Positions 37,301 to 47,814 of a stretch of 64,000 nucleotides of DNA are shown here, one piece after another. Origin of the DNA: Trichobilharzia szidati (Eukaryota > Platyhelminthes > Trematoda > Strigeidida > Schistosomatidae). Numbering within the stretch: the first letter of the stretch is position 1; each line of letters begins with the position of its first letter. The translations under genes were made by a program, and so were the position numbers. The stretch covers positions 47,589,564-47,653,563 of the forward strand of contig OX235279.1 of NCBI GenBank assembly GCA_944472155.2. Direction: 5' to 3'. The notes beneath the pieces were generated by a model. The model saw only the letters and a list, made by a program, of their open reading frames with translations, did no database searches and had not been told where the DNA came from.

Positions 37301-37824
37301 TTTACTTTAGAACAGCGTTGTATGAATGTGAATGAATCTTCATGATTGAAAACAGTTTAGAGATGAGTGTCTTTAGACACGAAACTCAGTTTCACGGTAC
37401 AATGCAAGTTAACTTTGAACATATTTTGATATCTAATACGCGGGAGGATAACACTAGTTCTGCCACATCGACAGTGTGAGTTTACTCATATAAAAATTTA
37501 CAAAACACAGATTCTCAGAATTTTCTTTGGCATGAAACTGTTGTAACCTAATTCGTTCTTTTAATACATGTTATCATATATTAGCTGTTTACCACAAACA
37601 ATAAATTCTGCTTTACTTTTTGTGTTGTGGAGTCATCAAGAGAGAGGGATTCCGATGCTGACTGTTGAGTATTTATGTGCGAATTCAATCAGTTTTAATG
37701 AAATCTCTTTTCGTCTCTACCTACTTAATTCTGTCAACAAGTCAGGCTGTTTTATCAAGGTAGAATACCGTCAAAAAGGTGAAATAAATGTGCCCTGGAG
37801 ATAATAAATAATTGATTTGTTTCC

Positions 37825-37985
37825 AAGAGTTAGTTTGCAGGGATTTGAGAGGGTTAAAGGTTTGATCATGAGCTGGAGAACCACTGGAAAAACAAGAGTT
37901 ATTCGACAGATGTTTCGTCCTAGTTTGGGGCTCTTCGACACTAAACACAAACACCAGGGCTCGAATCCAGAACTTTCCGGTTTTG
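37825..37985 (-). mobile_element. SINE-H fragment, decayed
   Basis: Minus-strand tail and hammerhead remnant. The TTTCGTCCTAGTTTGGGG block is retained, but the core CUGA is destroyed. The B box reads CTCGAATCC. Confidence 0.7.
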
Positions 37986-39569
37986 GATTAAACTTTTCTC
38001 TTTACCTCGTCACTTATGTGAAGTTTGATTAGCTGTAATATTTCACATTCAGCAGAAATGTGAAGGTGTGAACAATATAAATGAATGTGTTGATGAACTG
38101 CTACACATGAAATTTACCTTATGAAGTTTTATTGATCTTGTACTCAGCTACAGAAACAAACAGTCCCTTACAATTTGCAGAGTAGACAGTGATAACCTTT
38201 GTTTATCATTCAGAACTATTCTAGTACTTAATTGATTTCTTCTCTTCCACTCAAGCAGTTATGTATAAAGTCGTTCAATTGCTTAGTCACACTGCACACA
38301 GTATCTAATGCCAATATTACGTAATGGTAGTTAAAACACAATGACCGACCACTCCTATGTAAGCTTAGAAAATTTAGATTGAAAGCAAATTATTGCCCTA
38401 GTGACAACGATATTACGTAATCAGTTTGTATTATCGGTAATATTGAAAGAGTCTAATTGTCAATCAGAGTATGACTCAGTCAGTTATAAAAAATTACTGA
38501 GCACTACTCACTGTTTCATTAAGTCATTAATTCAACAGTACTATGCACTCAGTTTTGTCGTGATGTTGATATGACCTAATGTGATAAGACAAATTGGTTG
38601 CTATGGTTTGTATCATAGGTGGTGTGACGAGGAAAGAAAAGTTAGGTAACCTAAAGTAATTGTGATGGTGTAAATATATAAATTATCTTGTTGCTAGTCG
38701 ACTTAAACAAGAGATTGAGGCAAACCAGTTGACTGTAATAGAATTCTGTACTCACTCACTAGTCATTATCTATACACAATTACTTATCTTAAACTGTTAA
38801 TGTTATCATTCATTGAAGAAAGTGTATCGAGGTGATTATATCAATGACTTTTTACAGTCTTTCCCCTAAAATACTTATTATCAGTGTGTATTTCTTATAT
38901 ATATATATATATATACATTGACATGTATTGTAATTCGTTTTAATAAATATTAAGAAATGGCATCAACTAAAATTGCATTATTCATGTATAATTATCGTAG
39001 GTCATCTTGAAGTTGGAGATAATGATGAAGTATCGAGAAAGACTAACTGTGATGGACCTTTCTAGTTATTTTGTGCAGGGGACATTATTTCCCTTTAGCC
39101 AGTTTCTGCTAACTCGTCAAAATACTGTAACAATCGACTAACTGTATTCAAAGTGAAGTATTTAAAAGGTGAACTTTGTGTCACTCCTAGAGTGATATTA
39201 GTCGAACAAACTAAGAAATGAGTAAACCATCGTCAGACTAGCCAGATTAAAGTACCAGTCCCTAGTGTTTCATGTCACACTAAATTTATAATAGTTGGAT
39301 GAGTATACTCTGGGGCAAAATGTGATATTACGTCGATTAACATGTAGAGAATTTTTTTTCCTGAAAACAGCTAGTCAGCCGTTCGTTTAATGTTAATTGA
39401 CCAAGTAAGGCAGAGTGCCAGAAACACTGCTAAGTGATAAAATGTATGTGTATCAGAAGTTGTAACCAGTGAGAACCACCATGTAAGGTGTGAAAAAAGT
39501 TACTTGCTTATGACATTGACCCGTGGTTGCATTACATACCGCGAACTAGCTGAAGATGGAAATCATGGG
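37986..39569. other. Intergenic; holds one arm of a dispersed repeat
   Basis: 38395-38540 resembles 2150-2320 in reverse complement. A TA run lies at 38900-38915. Nothing else recognised. Confidence 0.4.
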
Positions 39570-39735
39570 CCACTGAATCGGATCCAGCAGTTGAGTAGTC
39601 TACGAGCCCATCTTAAGTTTAAACGTTGAGGGTGCGTGTTGCTGAAGAGTCCCAAACTAGGACGAAACAACTGTTCAGCATTTCCTTGGCTGTCTAATGG
39701 TTCTCTAACCGATGTCAGATAGTGATCAAACTTAT
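39570..39735 (+). mobile_element. SINE-H copy carrying the best-preserved hammerhead
   Basis: The head is worn (AGCAGTTGAGTAG; the B box is lost near 39625), but the 3' half is well kept: ribozyme at 39636-39681, then the GGTTCTCTAACCGATGTCAG tail. Because Pol III box B is missing, expression would need another promoter. Confidence 0.8.
39636..39681 (+). ncRNA. Hammerhead ribozyme, apparently complete core (Sm-alpha type I)
   Basis: Stem I 5' strand GTGTTG (39636-39641) pairs with CAGCAT (39676-39681), using G-U pairs at two positions. The core CTGAAGA is at 39642-39648. Stem II is GTCC (39649-39652) with GGAC (39660-39663). GAAA is at 39664-39667. The minimal stem III ACA/TGT spans 39667-39674, and the cleavage nucleotide is U at 39675, where related copies have C. 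All invariant core bases are present. Stem III is very short, as in Sm-alpha ribozymes, which are known to act best as dimers. Cleavage activity is inferred and may be weak with U17. Confidence 0.7.
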
Positions 39736-39896
39736 ATATATATATGTCAATTCATGCCATGAGTTTTGCTTACAGAATCTAAGACAATGATGGGAGTTGG
39801 TCACTGTTCATGTATATCATGTGATGTAGTGTTATTGCTTCTGATGAGAGAACCAATTGTATAGGTTTTGTCATCATTCCCCTCAAGACTTGCACA

Positions 39897-40079
39897 GCGT
39901 CGGTGGCACAGTGGTTAGGACTCTCGCCGACCATGCACATGGTCCGGGGTTCGATCCCCTGTCGACGCACACCCGATATCTATGGTCGGCCTGAATTTGG
40001 GCTACGGATATCCATGCTGAAAATTCCACACTTGTACTGAAAATACGGTGTGGAATCAAGCTGTAAATCAAAAAAAAAA
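39897..40079 (+). mobile_element. SINE-3, well preserved
   Basis: Head GCGTCGGTGGCACAGTGG (A box) and GGTTCGATCCC (B box). The head ends GTCGACGC and could close an acceptor-like stem with GCGTCG. The body CACCCGATATCTATGGTCGG leads to GTGTGGAATCAAGCTGTAAA and a poly-A tail of ten. Its head is close to SINE-L, but its body and tail are not LINE-related. Confidence 0.85.
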
Positions 40080-40439
40080 GCTGACTGAATATGCGCGCGA
40101 GTTCATGTGGTGATCATCTAATATAATTACATGATTTAAACAATAATAACTGCAGAAGAGCTTAAACATTTTGATGGATAAAAATTCTGGCGGCATAGTG
40201 ATTTAAGCTGGCCGCCAATGTGTGCCTTTCGTTAAATTTTAAGTTAACTAGCGAATGATATACCTTAATTGCTTCTGTTCCATTAGCGAACATTGTATTC
40301 TTCATTTCTGAATCATTCTTATTTAGAATTTCTCGGTGTTATTTTCACTCCACTCTGCTAGCGAAATTCATGGTTACACAAATGTGAAATATTTTAGCAA
40401 TATCACTTACAAAAACTGATATATCACTAGTGACTAGCC

Positions 40440-40770
40440 CTATTCAGGCAGTTAACCTGGGGTTCTAGTGGGAAGCCGTGACCAGTAGGGTACAGCAGGT
40501 TGAAGGTGAGTCAGTAACTCATCGAGGAAGACATTGCGAAATGGTCGCCCTATGTCGTGAATTGACAGAAGTTAGAATTCAAGGACCATTGGACCGGTTC
40601 CCAGTGGCTCAATGGTCTACGAGCTCGCCTTATAACCAGAAGGTCCTGGGTTCGAATCCCGGTGGGCGCGTACTGCTGAAGAGTCCCAAACAGGGAGGAA
40701 ACAGCTGTCCAGTACTCCCAGGTTTTCCAGTGGTTCTCTAACTGATATCAGCTCATGAAGAAATCCTCCA
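40440..40770 (+). mobile_element. SINE-H, full length, well preserved
   Basis: Leader at 40440-40590 (GTTCTAGTGGGAAGCCGTGA and on), tRNA-like head at 40600-40665 with A box GTGGCTCAATGG and a perfect B box GGTTCGAATCC, hammerhead 40670-40715, and tail to GAAATCCTCCATG. It is the clearest view of the complete family organisation in the window. Confidence 0.85.
40670..40715 (+). ncRNA. Hammerhead ribozyme with a single stem II lesion
   Basis: Stem I GTACTG/CAGTAC (40670-40675 with 40710-40715) is perfect. The core CTGAAGA (40676-40682), GAAA (40698-40701), stem III ACAGCTGT and cleavage C (40709) are all intact. In stem II the pair next to the core is G83-G97 instead of G-C, while the next four pairs hold. 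Activity is probably reduced or lost because the G10.1-C11.1 pair is normally required. Confidence 0.7.
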
Positions 40771-40959
40771 TGCAATATTTCAAAGAGTCTTAAAATTTTG
40801 CATACATGGAGAAAAATGGGTTAGGCTGATATAACACATATCTAAATTTAAGATCCTCAAAACTTCCACTAACATTAGAATCGATAACAGGTGATAATTA
40901 CAATGACTATAATCAGCAGTAGCTTTTTCGTGCTCGGTAACATTTATCAGTGTGGTTAA

Positions 40960-42800
40960 GTAAAGGTGTAGTAAAAACCATCAACAGTTAGATATTAGAC
41001 CACCTGGTCCAAACCGGTCACAAAATCAGCATTGAAGAATCTATCATCTATCGGGTGCCAAATAAATTTCCAAGAACATTCAAGTACCTCATACTCCGAA
41101 CAGCAGAGGCTATCGCGATTCGCGTGAAACAGCAGGTGCCCTGTGTGCAGAAGAAGCAAGTCCAGCCAACCACTAATACTGTCCTGGACAGCCTTCTGTG
41201 GAGACTATAAATTCATGAATTTGTATTATTGTTTCCCCAATTTTTCTGATAATCAGTGTATTGTTATTATGATGCTATTGGACTGTAATCCACTGATAGC
41301 ACTATTCTTATTGATTTGATGTTATTTAAACAACATTAATGTTGTTGTTAAAGTCACTAATTCATTCATTATTATGGATGCATATAACTGTAGGATGTGA
41401 TGAAGAGGGGGTTGTCGAAAAGAGTACTCTCTGTTCAGTAACTATTCTTTGGAAAAATAAATTTTAAGGGGCATTTTTAATCATTTAAAATTACTACACT
41501 TTGCTGAAATAAATATGTCGTTTGTGCTTTTGAAATATGTAAGTTTATATTGACAATTGATACCATATATGCCTATAGTAATGTCAATGAAAGAATGAAT
41601 ATATCTATGCATAATTTCATCCATCCAGTAAGACACAAATGAAATTGAAAAGTTTAGCTTTGTTAACAAAACAGATTCACAAGAAATTATAGCCATCCTT
41701 CCTGTAAATAAAAAGAGATCTCATATTAACAGTTGTAGTCACACACAAATTGGCATGATTTTTACTCTGTGAGTTCATGATGTGGATATAATCAAGGTAA
41801 AATAGTAAAATTCATCAGTTGGTTAGGTCATATAATAAATACATCAAACTAATGGCTATTTATTTCCTACAAAAGCTATTCGAAGAACTAAGTTAGTAGA
41901 TAGCGTTAGTGCGGACAGTGAGTTAATGGTTCAATGGGAGAATGTTCGCCACACATACACATGCTCCGAGGTTCGATTCCTGGCTAATTCACTCCTAAAC
42001 CTTGCTGAGCTGGCTCGGTAGGTGGTTGCAAGCACGGAAAATTAAGTTCCTAAAGCAACCGTTGTAGCTAAATGAAGGTATACTGACAAACATCAACACC
42101 TCGATAACAGACCACCTGGTCCAAACCGGCTCCAGACTAGCATTGGAGAATCCTTCTCTGTCACCTATCAGGTACCAAATAAATTCGCGAAAGCATCCAG
42201 GTAACGAAGACTCCGAAAGCAGGGCAGACTATTGCCATCCACCTAAAACAACCGGTGCTCTGTGTGTGTGGAAGAAACAAGTTCAACCAATACTACTGCC
42301 ATGGCCTACTGTCGAGTCTGCAAATTCTTGAATTCTGTATTATTATTTCCCTAATTTATCTGTTTCATATTCAGTGTAGTGTTATGTTGATACATATAAT
42401 CACGTGCTCGCCGACCAAGCACATGGTCCGGGGTTCGATCCCCGGCAGACGCACTCCTTTACGTCGCTGAGCCAGATATAATGCTGGTAAAGAGGAAAGT
42501 TTGGGCATGAGGCGAACAACCCCATCCCGTAAAATAAGCACAGCTGCAGAAACTTCAGGTCACTAGCTTGAAGCCCTATGTTCCACTGGGGAACGTGAAG
42601 GAAAAAATATATATTATCACGTTTACAGATGCTATTGGACTGTAATCCATTGGTATAATTAATTCGGTGTTATTTAAACACTAATGTTGTTAGTAAGACT
42701 AATTCATTCATTATTATGGATACATAACTGTAGAACGCGATGAAGAGGTGGTTATCACAAAGAATATTCTTTGTTCAGTAATCAGTCTTATAAAATAAAT
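40960..42800 (+). mobile_element. Non-coding element with direct terminal repeats (TDR element), plus copy
   Basis: Direct repeats of about 480 bases lie at about 40960-41440 and 42070-42780 (the second enlarged by a SINE-L). Marker blocks recur at constant spacing: ACCACCTGGTCCAAACCGG at 40999 and 42111, and GTTCAGTA at 41433 and 42773. The unique part between them (about 41445-42065) has a tRNA-like segment at 41920-41990 with B box GGTTCGATTCC. No coding frame exists. The organisation recalls a small LTR retroelement (TRIM/LARD-like), but TG...CA ends, a primer-binding site and a target-site duplication could not be fixed. Confidence 0.65.
42405..42610 (+). mobile_element. SINE-L inserted in a terminal repeat of the TDR element
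   Basis: It is flanked by ATATAATCACG (42394-42404) and ATATTATCACG (42611-42621), an 11-bp duplication with one mismatch. The homologous site in the minus copy (about 8598) is empty. The head is 5'-truncated at GTGCTCGCCGACC. B box GGTTCGATCCC, body CATGAGGCGAACAACCCCAT and tail TGAAGCCCTATGTTCCACTG are well kept. Confidence 0.85.
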
Positions 42801-42867
42801 ACGTGGTACAGACACAAAGTAGAGTTCTCAGTGGCTTACTGCAAAATACCTTCTATTATTATTTATT

Positions 42868-43080
42868 TTATTCCTTTGTGTTTCAAGCGGAGCGTAGAGC
42901 TTTAAGCTTGACCTGTGAATTTTCAGTAGCAGTGGCGTTTTTTTTACGAGGTAAGGTGGCTAGCCTAACGCTCAACCTTTCCTCTTCGTCGGGCTTACAA
43001 CTGGCTAAGGGAGGTGAAGATGCGCGCCGACCCGTGTCCACATGCCTGGTCGACGAGAATCCTACCACTCAACCACCGAC
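42868..43080 (-). mobile_element. SINE-L, minus copy
   Basis: Tail at 42868-42915, body GCTAGCCACCTTACCTCG and head with a diverged B box in CGTGTCCACATGCC. An open frame of 159 codons on the + strand runs through this and the next SINE and is not a gene. Confidence 0.75.
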
Positions 43081-43187
43081 TAACAAAATACCCGTTAATT
43101 CTATCGAGTCTTCAAGAAAGATACGAAGTATTATATCATTTCATGTCTCCTTGGTCTATTTGGAGCAAACTAACCCTGTTGTAATGT

Positions 43188-43412
43188 GTCGGTGGCACAG
43201 CGGTAGAATGCTCGCCAACCACGCATGTAGTCTGGGGTTCGATCCCAGGCCGGCGTACTCTTCTACCTCGCTAAGCCAGTAATAAGACTGGTAAATAGGG
43301 AAGCTTGGTCATGAGGCTAGGAACCTCATGCTGTAAAAAATAAGCACCACTGTTTCAAGTCTCTAGCTTGAAGCCCTATGTTCCACTGGGAACGTGAAGG
43401 AATAAGAAAAAT
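43188..43412 (+). mobile_element. SINE-L, full length
   Basis: A complete copy. Head GTCGGTGGCACAGCGGTAG with B box GGTTCGATCCC at 43236, then the CTAAGCCAGTAATAAGACTG linker, the CATGAGGCTAGGAACCTCAT body and the TGAAGCCCTATGTTCCACTG tail ending GAAGGAATAAG. It is the best reference copy for comparing SINE-L with the LINE ends. Confidence 0.9.
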
Positions 43413-45429
43413 CTCCCAAGCATGTTTTATTTTCTTGAGAAAAAAAAAATGAAAATTGGCTTCACTTACGCACTATATAAAGTGATTTGAAGGTGTAATT
43501 AAGCCATCAGAACACTATGAGAGACTGAAAATCCAGTTAATAGATAGGCAGATGAATAACGACACTTATCATGTAAATTAAATATTACTATAATAACTAG
43601 GCAGTGAGTGGTATTCATTGAATTGTTCTTTTTTAGTTAACTTGTGCTTTAAGTGATAAATTACAGACGCTTATTATTTATTACTGATGAAGGCTTCGAT
43701 TTCATAAGGTTGATGTGAGCTGTTTTCTTCGGTTTCCAGAAATCCATAAACACACACACATGCCCATAAACGGCTTTTTCCCCCACTCTCACAAAAATTC
43801 TTGAGAGCAGAAACATATATGCGTGATAGGTGAAAAGGAATCCTACTTTTTTTCCTCTTTTCCACCAGTATGCGAGAAATAATCAGTGGACTAGCATGCA
43901 ATGATAACTGCATGCTAGGGGAGACTTGCTTGCCATATTTATCATAAGTTGCGCAGGCGAAAACAGACTTCAATCCGTGTGACTTGCGCTTTCCGTTTAC
44001 TTGATAACAAAATAAATTTTGAAAAATAAAAAAAATATTTTTCACACCATGAAAATACAAAGTCACCTAGCTGACATTTCATCGTTGTTCTTAACTTGTT
44101 CTTAGTTATCTGCACACGCTGGATGACCGACCAGTACACAAGCAAATAATAACAAAATAATAACACTGTGACTGATTTCTGTCCATTGCAACGCGTGAAA
44201 AGTCAACACACAGCTAGGCTAAACAACATGCAATGTGAAATTCATGAACAGATGCAATTTGGCTGAGGTGTATACAACACCATTTATAAATATAACACAA
44301 TTTACGCTGCATGGATAATAGAAGGCGAATTAATCAACAAAGCAATATGAGAAATAAATAAATACAAGCTAGAGAAAGAGAGAGAGAGGAAGAAGACAGA
44401 AAGGAAATAAAGAAGAATACGCCTCAGAATCGTTTTACACCCTAATCCAATTGCGTAATCTTGTTTTCTTTTATTTGAATAAGAAACACGCCAACACACA
44501 AACAAATAAACAAGCAAACGCCTAATAAGTCAGTAGATTGATGGAAGATAAATAGATTAACAAGTAAACAAGTAAATAGATAAATAAATAAATAAACAAA
44601 TAAATAAATCTGTCACCTTTCTGCTTCTCCTTCGACTTATCTACCCATCTATACATATCAATCACTGTGTGCGTTAATACTTTATACACATACTAACTAA
44701 TAGTGGCGTGTTGGTATGCGAATAAGCCAATATACATATTCAACAAAGCTGACTAGGGCAAAATTTAGCCGCGAAACGAAAATAATTCCATGGGGTTGGC
44801 ATGATATCTGTAATGCTGCTTAAGGTGATAGATAATAAATAAATAAATATAATAAAAAAAATAGAAGGAGAACAAACTTGAACAGGTATTTGAAAAATTA
44901 AATCATGCAAAGGTGGGTTAAGCATTAACAACAAACAGATCACTGTAGGCTCATATTTATTGACTACACAATGAAGAGAACAGCAAGTCGGAGAACTTCA
45001 CATATTAACACTCTTTCTTTCTTCTTTTTTTAATCATCGACATTAGGAGAAGAAATTTACATAAATTGTCATTATTATTTATTATTTAGCAATAGAGTTT
45101 GATGATGATAGAAATTCAGTCACATCTGTGGTCATGATTCTTTCTGATAAATTGAGTTTACCTGTGAAATGAAATGAAATAAAATTAACTTTTATATTGA
45201 GATGATTCATAGAAAGAAAAAAAAGAACATTTTATCTTCTTTGTACACAACAGGATGTTGTCCTTATTTATTTGCAAATAATTGAGAAATCAGTATACTT
45301 CACTCTAATTTAGTGTAAGCTCTGTGAATGGGAGCATAAAACAGATGTGAGGTAAGCTGAGAGAAGTAAGGATTCATTGTCATCTTCAAGTCAGCGTATA
45401 GCAATCTCTGAAGTGTTCTTATATAGCAT
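43413..45429. other. Intergenic, nothing recognised
   Basis: Simple repeats (AAAT/AAAC, 44575-44608). Several minus-strand open frames of 60-130 codons (43674-44943) are AT-rich and hydrophobic by composition only. Confidence 0.35.
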
Positions 45430-46010
45430 AAGTAATTATTATCACTACTGTTCCCTTGGCTTCCGTGGGGAACATAGGGATTCAACAACACACCTCCAAT
45501 TTGATCTACTTTCTCCTATCTTTTTCAAATGGGCACAAGACTACTCACAATCTCTCATCTCCTCCACCTCACCCACAATCTCCTCCGTAGCATCCTCGAA
45601 GCAACCACACACTCGTCGTCCCCCATTCCGGTTCCACTCCACCAATGGCCTGCACTGCGTGCCACGTCATTCAACGGTCTCCTCAGTGGTGTGTGACATA
45701 TCCATCTACACTAACTCTTAAATATTTGTTGAACGATAAGTTATCGGTCAGTTTGCTCTCACAACCTCTTGCTACTAATACTTTCTGGCCAGACGATCGG
45801 CAATTTGATCTTCAGTATGGAACTAGTGAATTGGACAGCTGTTGACAAAATTCTACATTAGTCTGTTGGAAATGCTTTCAGTGACACACTGACACCAAGT
45901 TTCTGACTCATATAGAAGCACTAACTGACTGACTGACTTGATATTTGTGTTGAGAGTCCGAATCTTGTTGTTTATGCTGGTTGAATGCAGACGATTTTCA
46001 AACCGATTTC
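45430..46010 (-). pseudogene. RTE LINE 3' fragment (C-terminal coding and tail), dead
   Basis: The minus strand corresponds to the LINE region from about 62800 to the 3' end: an AACATAAGATT-type start, three GTCA units at about 45918, AAACTTGGTGTCAGTGTGTC, AATGGCCTGCACTG (reverse) and the tail with CCCTATGTTCCCCACGG. It is the inverted counterpart of 47815-48425. Confidence 0.75.
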
Positions 46011-46029
46011 AGATATTCACTATTTTTTC

Positions 46030-46130
46030 ACCCCTTTGCGTTCCGAGTCGAGTATAGGACTTCAATCTTTTACCTCTGAAGTTTTGTTAGTCGAAGTGGC
46101 ACTTGATGGAATCACTATTTTTATTATTGA
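46030..46130 (-). mobile_element. SINE-L tail fragment
   Basis: Minus-strand GTCCTATACTCGACTCGG and AACTTCAGAGGTAAAAG resemble the SINE-L tail and body. Strongly decayed. Confidence 0.45.
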
Positions 46131-47071
46131 AAGCAAAGTTCCATTGGTGATGATGTCTGATAAATAATATGCGGTGGAAGTTGGCACATAGCATTATCCT
46201 ACTAATGACTGGCGGTTTACACCTATACTAATTGTTCACTAACGAATATTTAGATTTTAAATTAATCTAACACATACATACCACAAACTGTTTCACAGCA
46301 GGCACATATAAATGTTGACAGTGATATAATCTTTTCTGTCCCCCTGCTTACCATTTTACTTGTGTGTGTCAGACAAATGAGGTGATTAGCATATGGCGAG
46401 ATTCTGTAAGACAATCAAAAGTCAAAATTTATCAAAGAAATGATGAACAGATGAACTTTGTCATCATCTGCTTAAAAATAAGTGAAAGAAGCAAAACATT
46501 TATTTAACTTTATGGCTGTTTTTCATACTTTTTATCGCGTCTAATTCATCATTATCATCCTATTTAGACATGCGTTATTATAAATATATAGATATTCATA
46601 TTTGTAACAAATTTGTTACTTTGTAAATTGTGATTAAATATGATTTAACTGGTAATGCTGTGACGCAATGTAATTAAACGCCATCATAGTGTAGAAATTA
46701 ACTAGAATATCCTGCTGAGAATCAACGGAGAGGTGGATAAGGAATTTAAAAATTATACGGGGGGTGGGAATTCACTAAAGATGTCGCATGTTTCTATCAA
46801 GTGATATCAATGAATATCTCAGGGTTATTTGTTAGAAAAATGTCCATGTGGGTTGATTTAAATAATATATGGTGTAAAAATTAATACCTTTTATACATTA
46901 CTGTTGATTTCACGTCATTACAATAAGATTAATGCTCTGGTTTGTACTGTACAACTACGCAGATGACTGCTTGTAGTTGTAGAGTAAATTGTTCCTATTG
47001 GCTAATATTTCGTCATCCGAATTTCTGTATGTAGTTAGACAATGTTATCACAGCTGTTCAAATGAATCCCA

Positions 47072-47148
<77 letters not shown>
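47072..47148. repeat. (TAC)n microsatellite, about 25 units
   Basis: An uninterrupted TAC/CTA tract of 77 bases. No coding frame around it. Confidence 0.98.
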
Positions 47149-47569
47149 TTTAGTTAGACAAACACTTAAAGACTTGAACAGGTTTAACAGGGGACATAAC
47201 TGTATCAAGATTTAACAATCCTTATTAGACTGATACGAGAATTGTCACTGATTGAAAAATGGAAAGATTTGTACTTAACTGTGAGCGACAAAACCTTATT
47301 AGTAAACGTAAAGCAAAAAAAATGGTTGAGTTTGAAAAATTCTACAGTGTATCTAGTGTGTCTCTTAAAAACTTGAATAAACACGACTGGAAAAAAGCGA
47401 GTATCAACTGCTAGCATAAATCTTAGTAATTATACTTGGTATTTCTTTCGTAATATCCTTGTATCAGGGTGAGTTCTTGCATTAGTCTTTTGTGTATCAT
47501 TTTAATCGGAACATTTCTTTTCATCTCAAACAGCAGTAATAACTGCTGCAGAAGAAATAGCCGACTGGC

Positions 47570-47735
47570 CTAGTGAATAACACTTTAGCGTTGGAAACAA
47601 TTACTGCAGGGTAGGAATCTTATTGGGGACACCACCAGTCACCGAAAATGCATGTATACTCAGGTGACGAGTTGTAAATACGGTGAAAGGGCTAACCTGG
47701 ACTCCACTGCTTGCCATCATCAGTCAAAATACGAT
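47570..47735 (+). mobile_element. Sm-alpha-type SINE, strongly decayed
   Basis: It shares with 49065-49253 the TTTAGCGTTGGAAAC head, AATGCATGTATACTCAGGTG, GACGAG and the end CCTGGACTCCACTGCTTGCC. The hammerhead core is unrecognisable apart from the GACGAG and GGTGAAA pieces. Confidence 0.65.
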
Positions 47736-47814
47736 GTAATCATTTATAAGCAGTTTTATTCTGCTTTTATTACTTAGCCGGAATTGGGAAGGCAAGATAC
47801 ACCTTCATCAATCT

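Noticed and set aside
39897..39970. Possible genuine tRNA gene
   Set aside because: A and B boxes and an acceptor-like stem are present, but the anticodon arm is replaced by an ACCATG/CATGGT hairpin and the sequence recurs with the same body at 52685 and 31315, so it is a SINE head.
40600..40668. Possible tRNA gene with perfect B box
   Set aside because: It is the conserved head of SINE-H, always followed by the hammerhead; no convincing cloverleaf.
42803..43282. 159-codon open frame
   Set aside because: It runs across two SINE-L copies in opposite orientation; the reading frame is accidental.
43674..44943. Cluster of minus-strand frames of 67-130 codons
   Set aside because: Composition-driven, with no splice-consistent chain, domain or conservation evidence.
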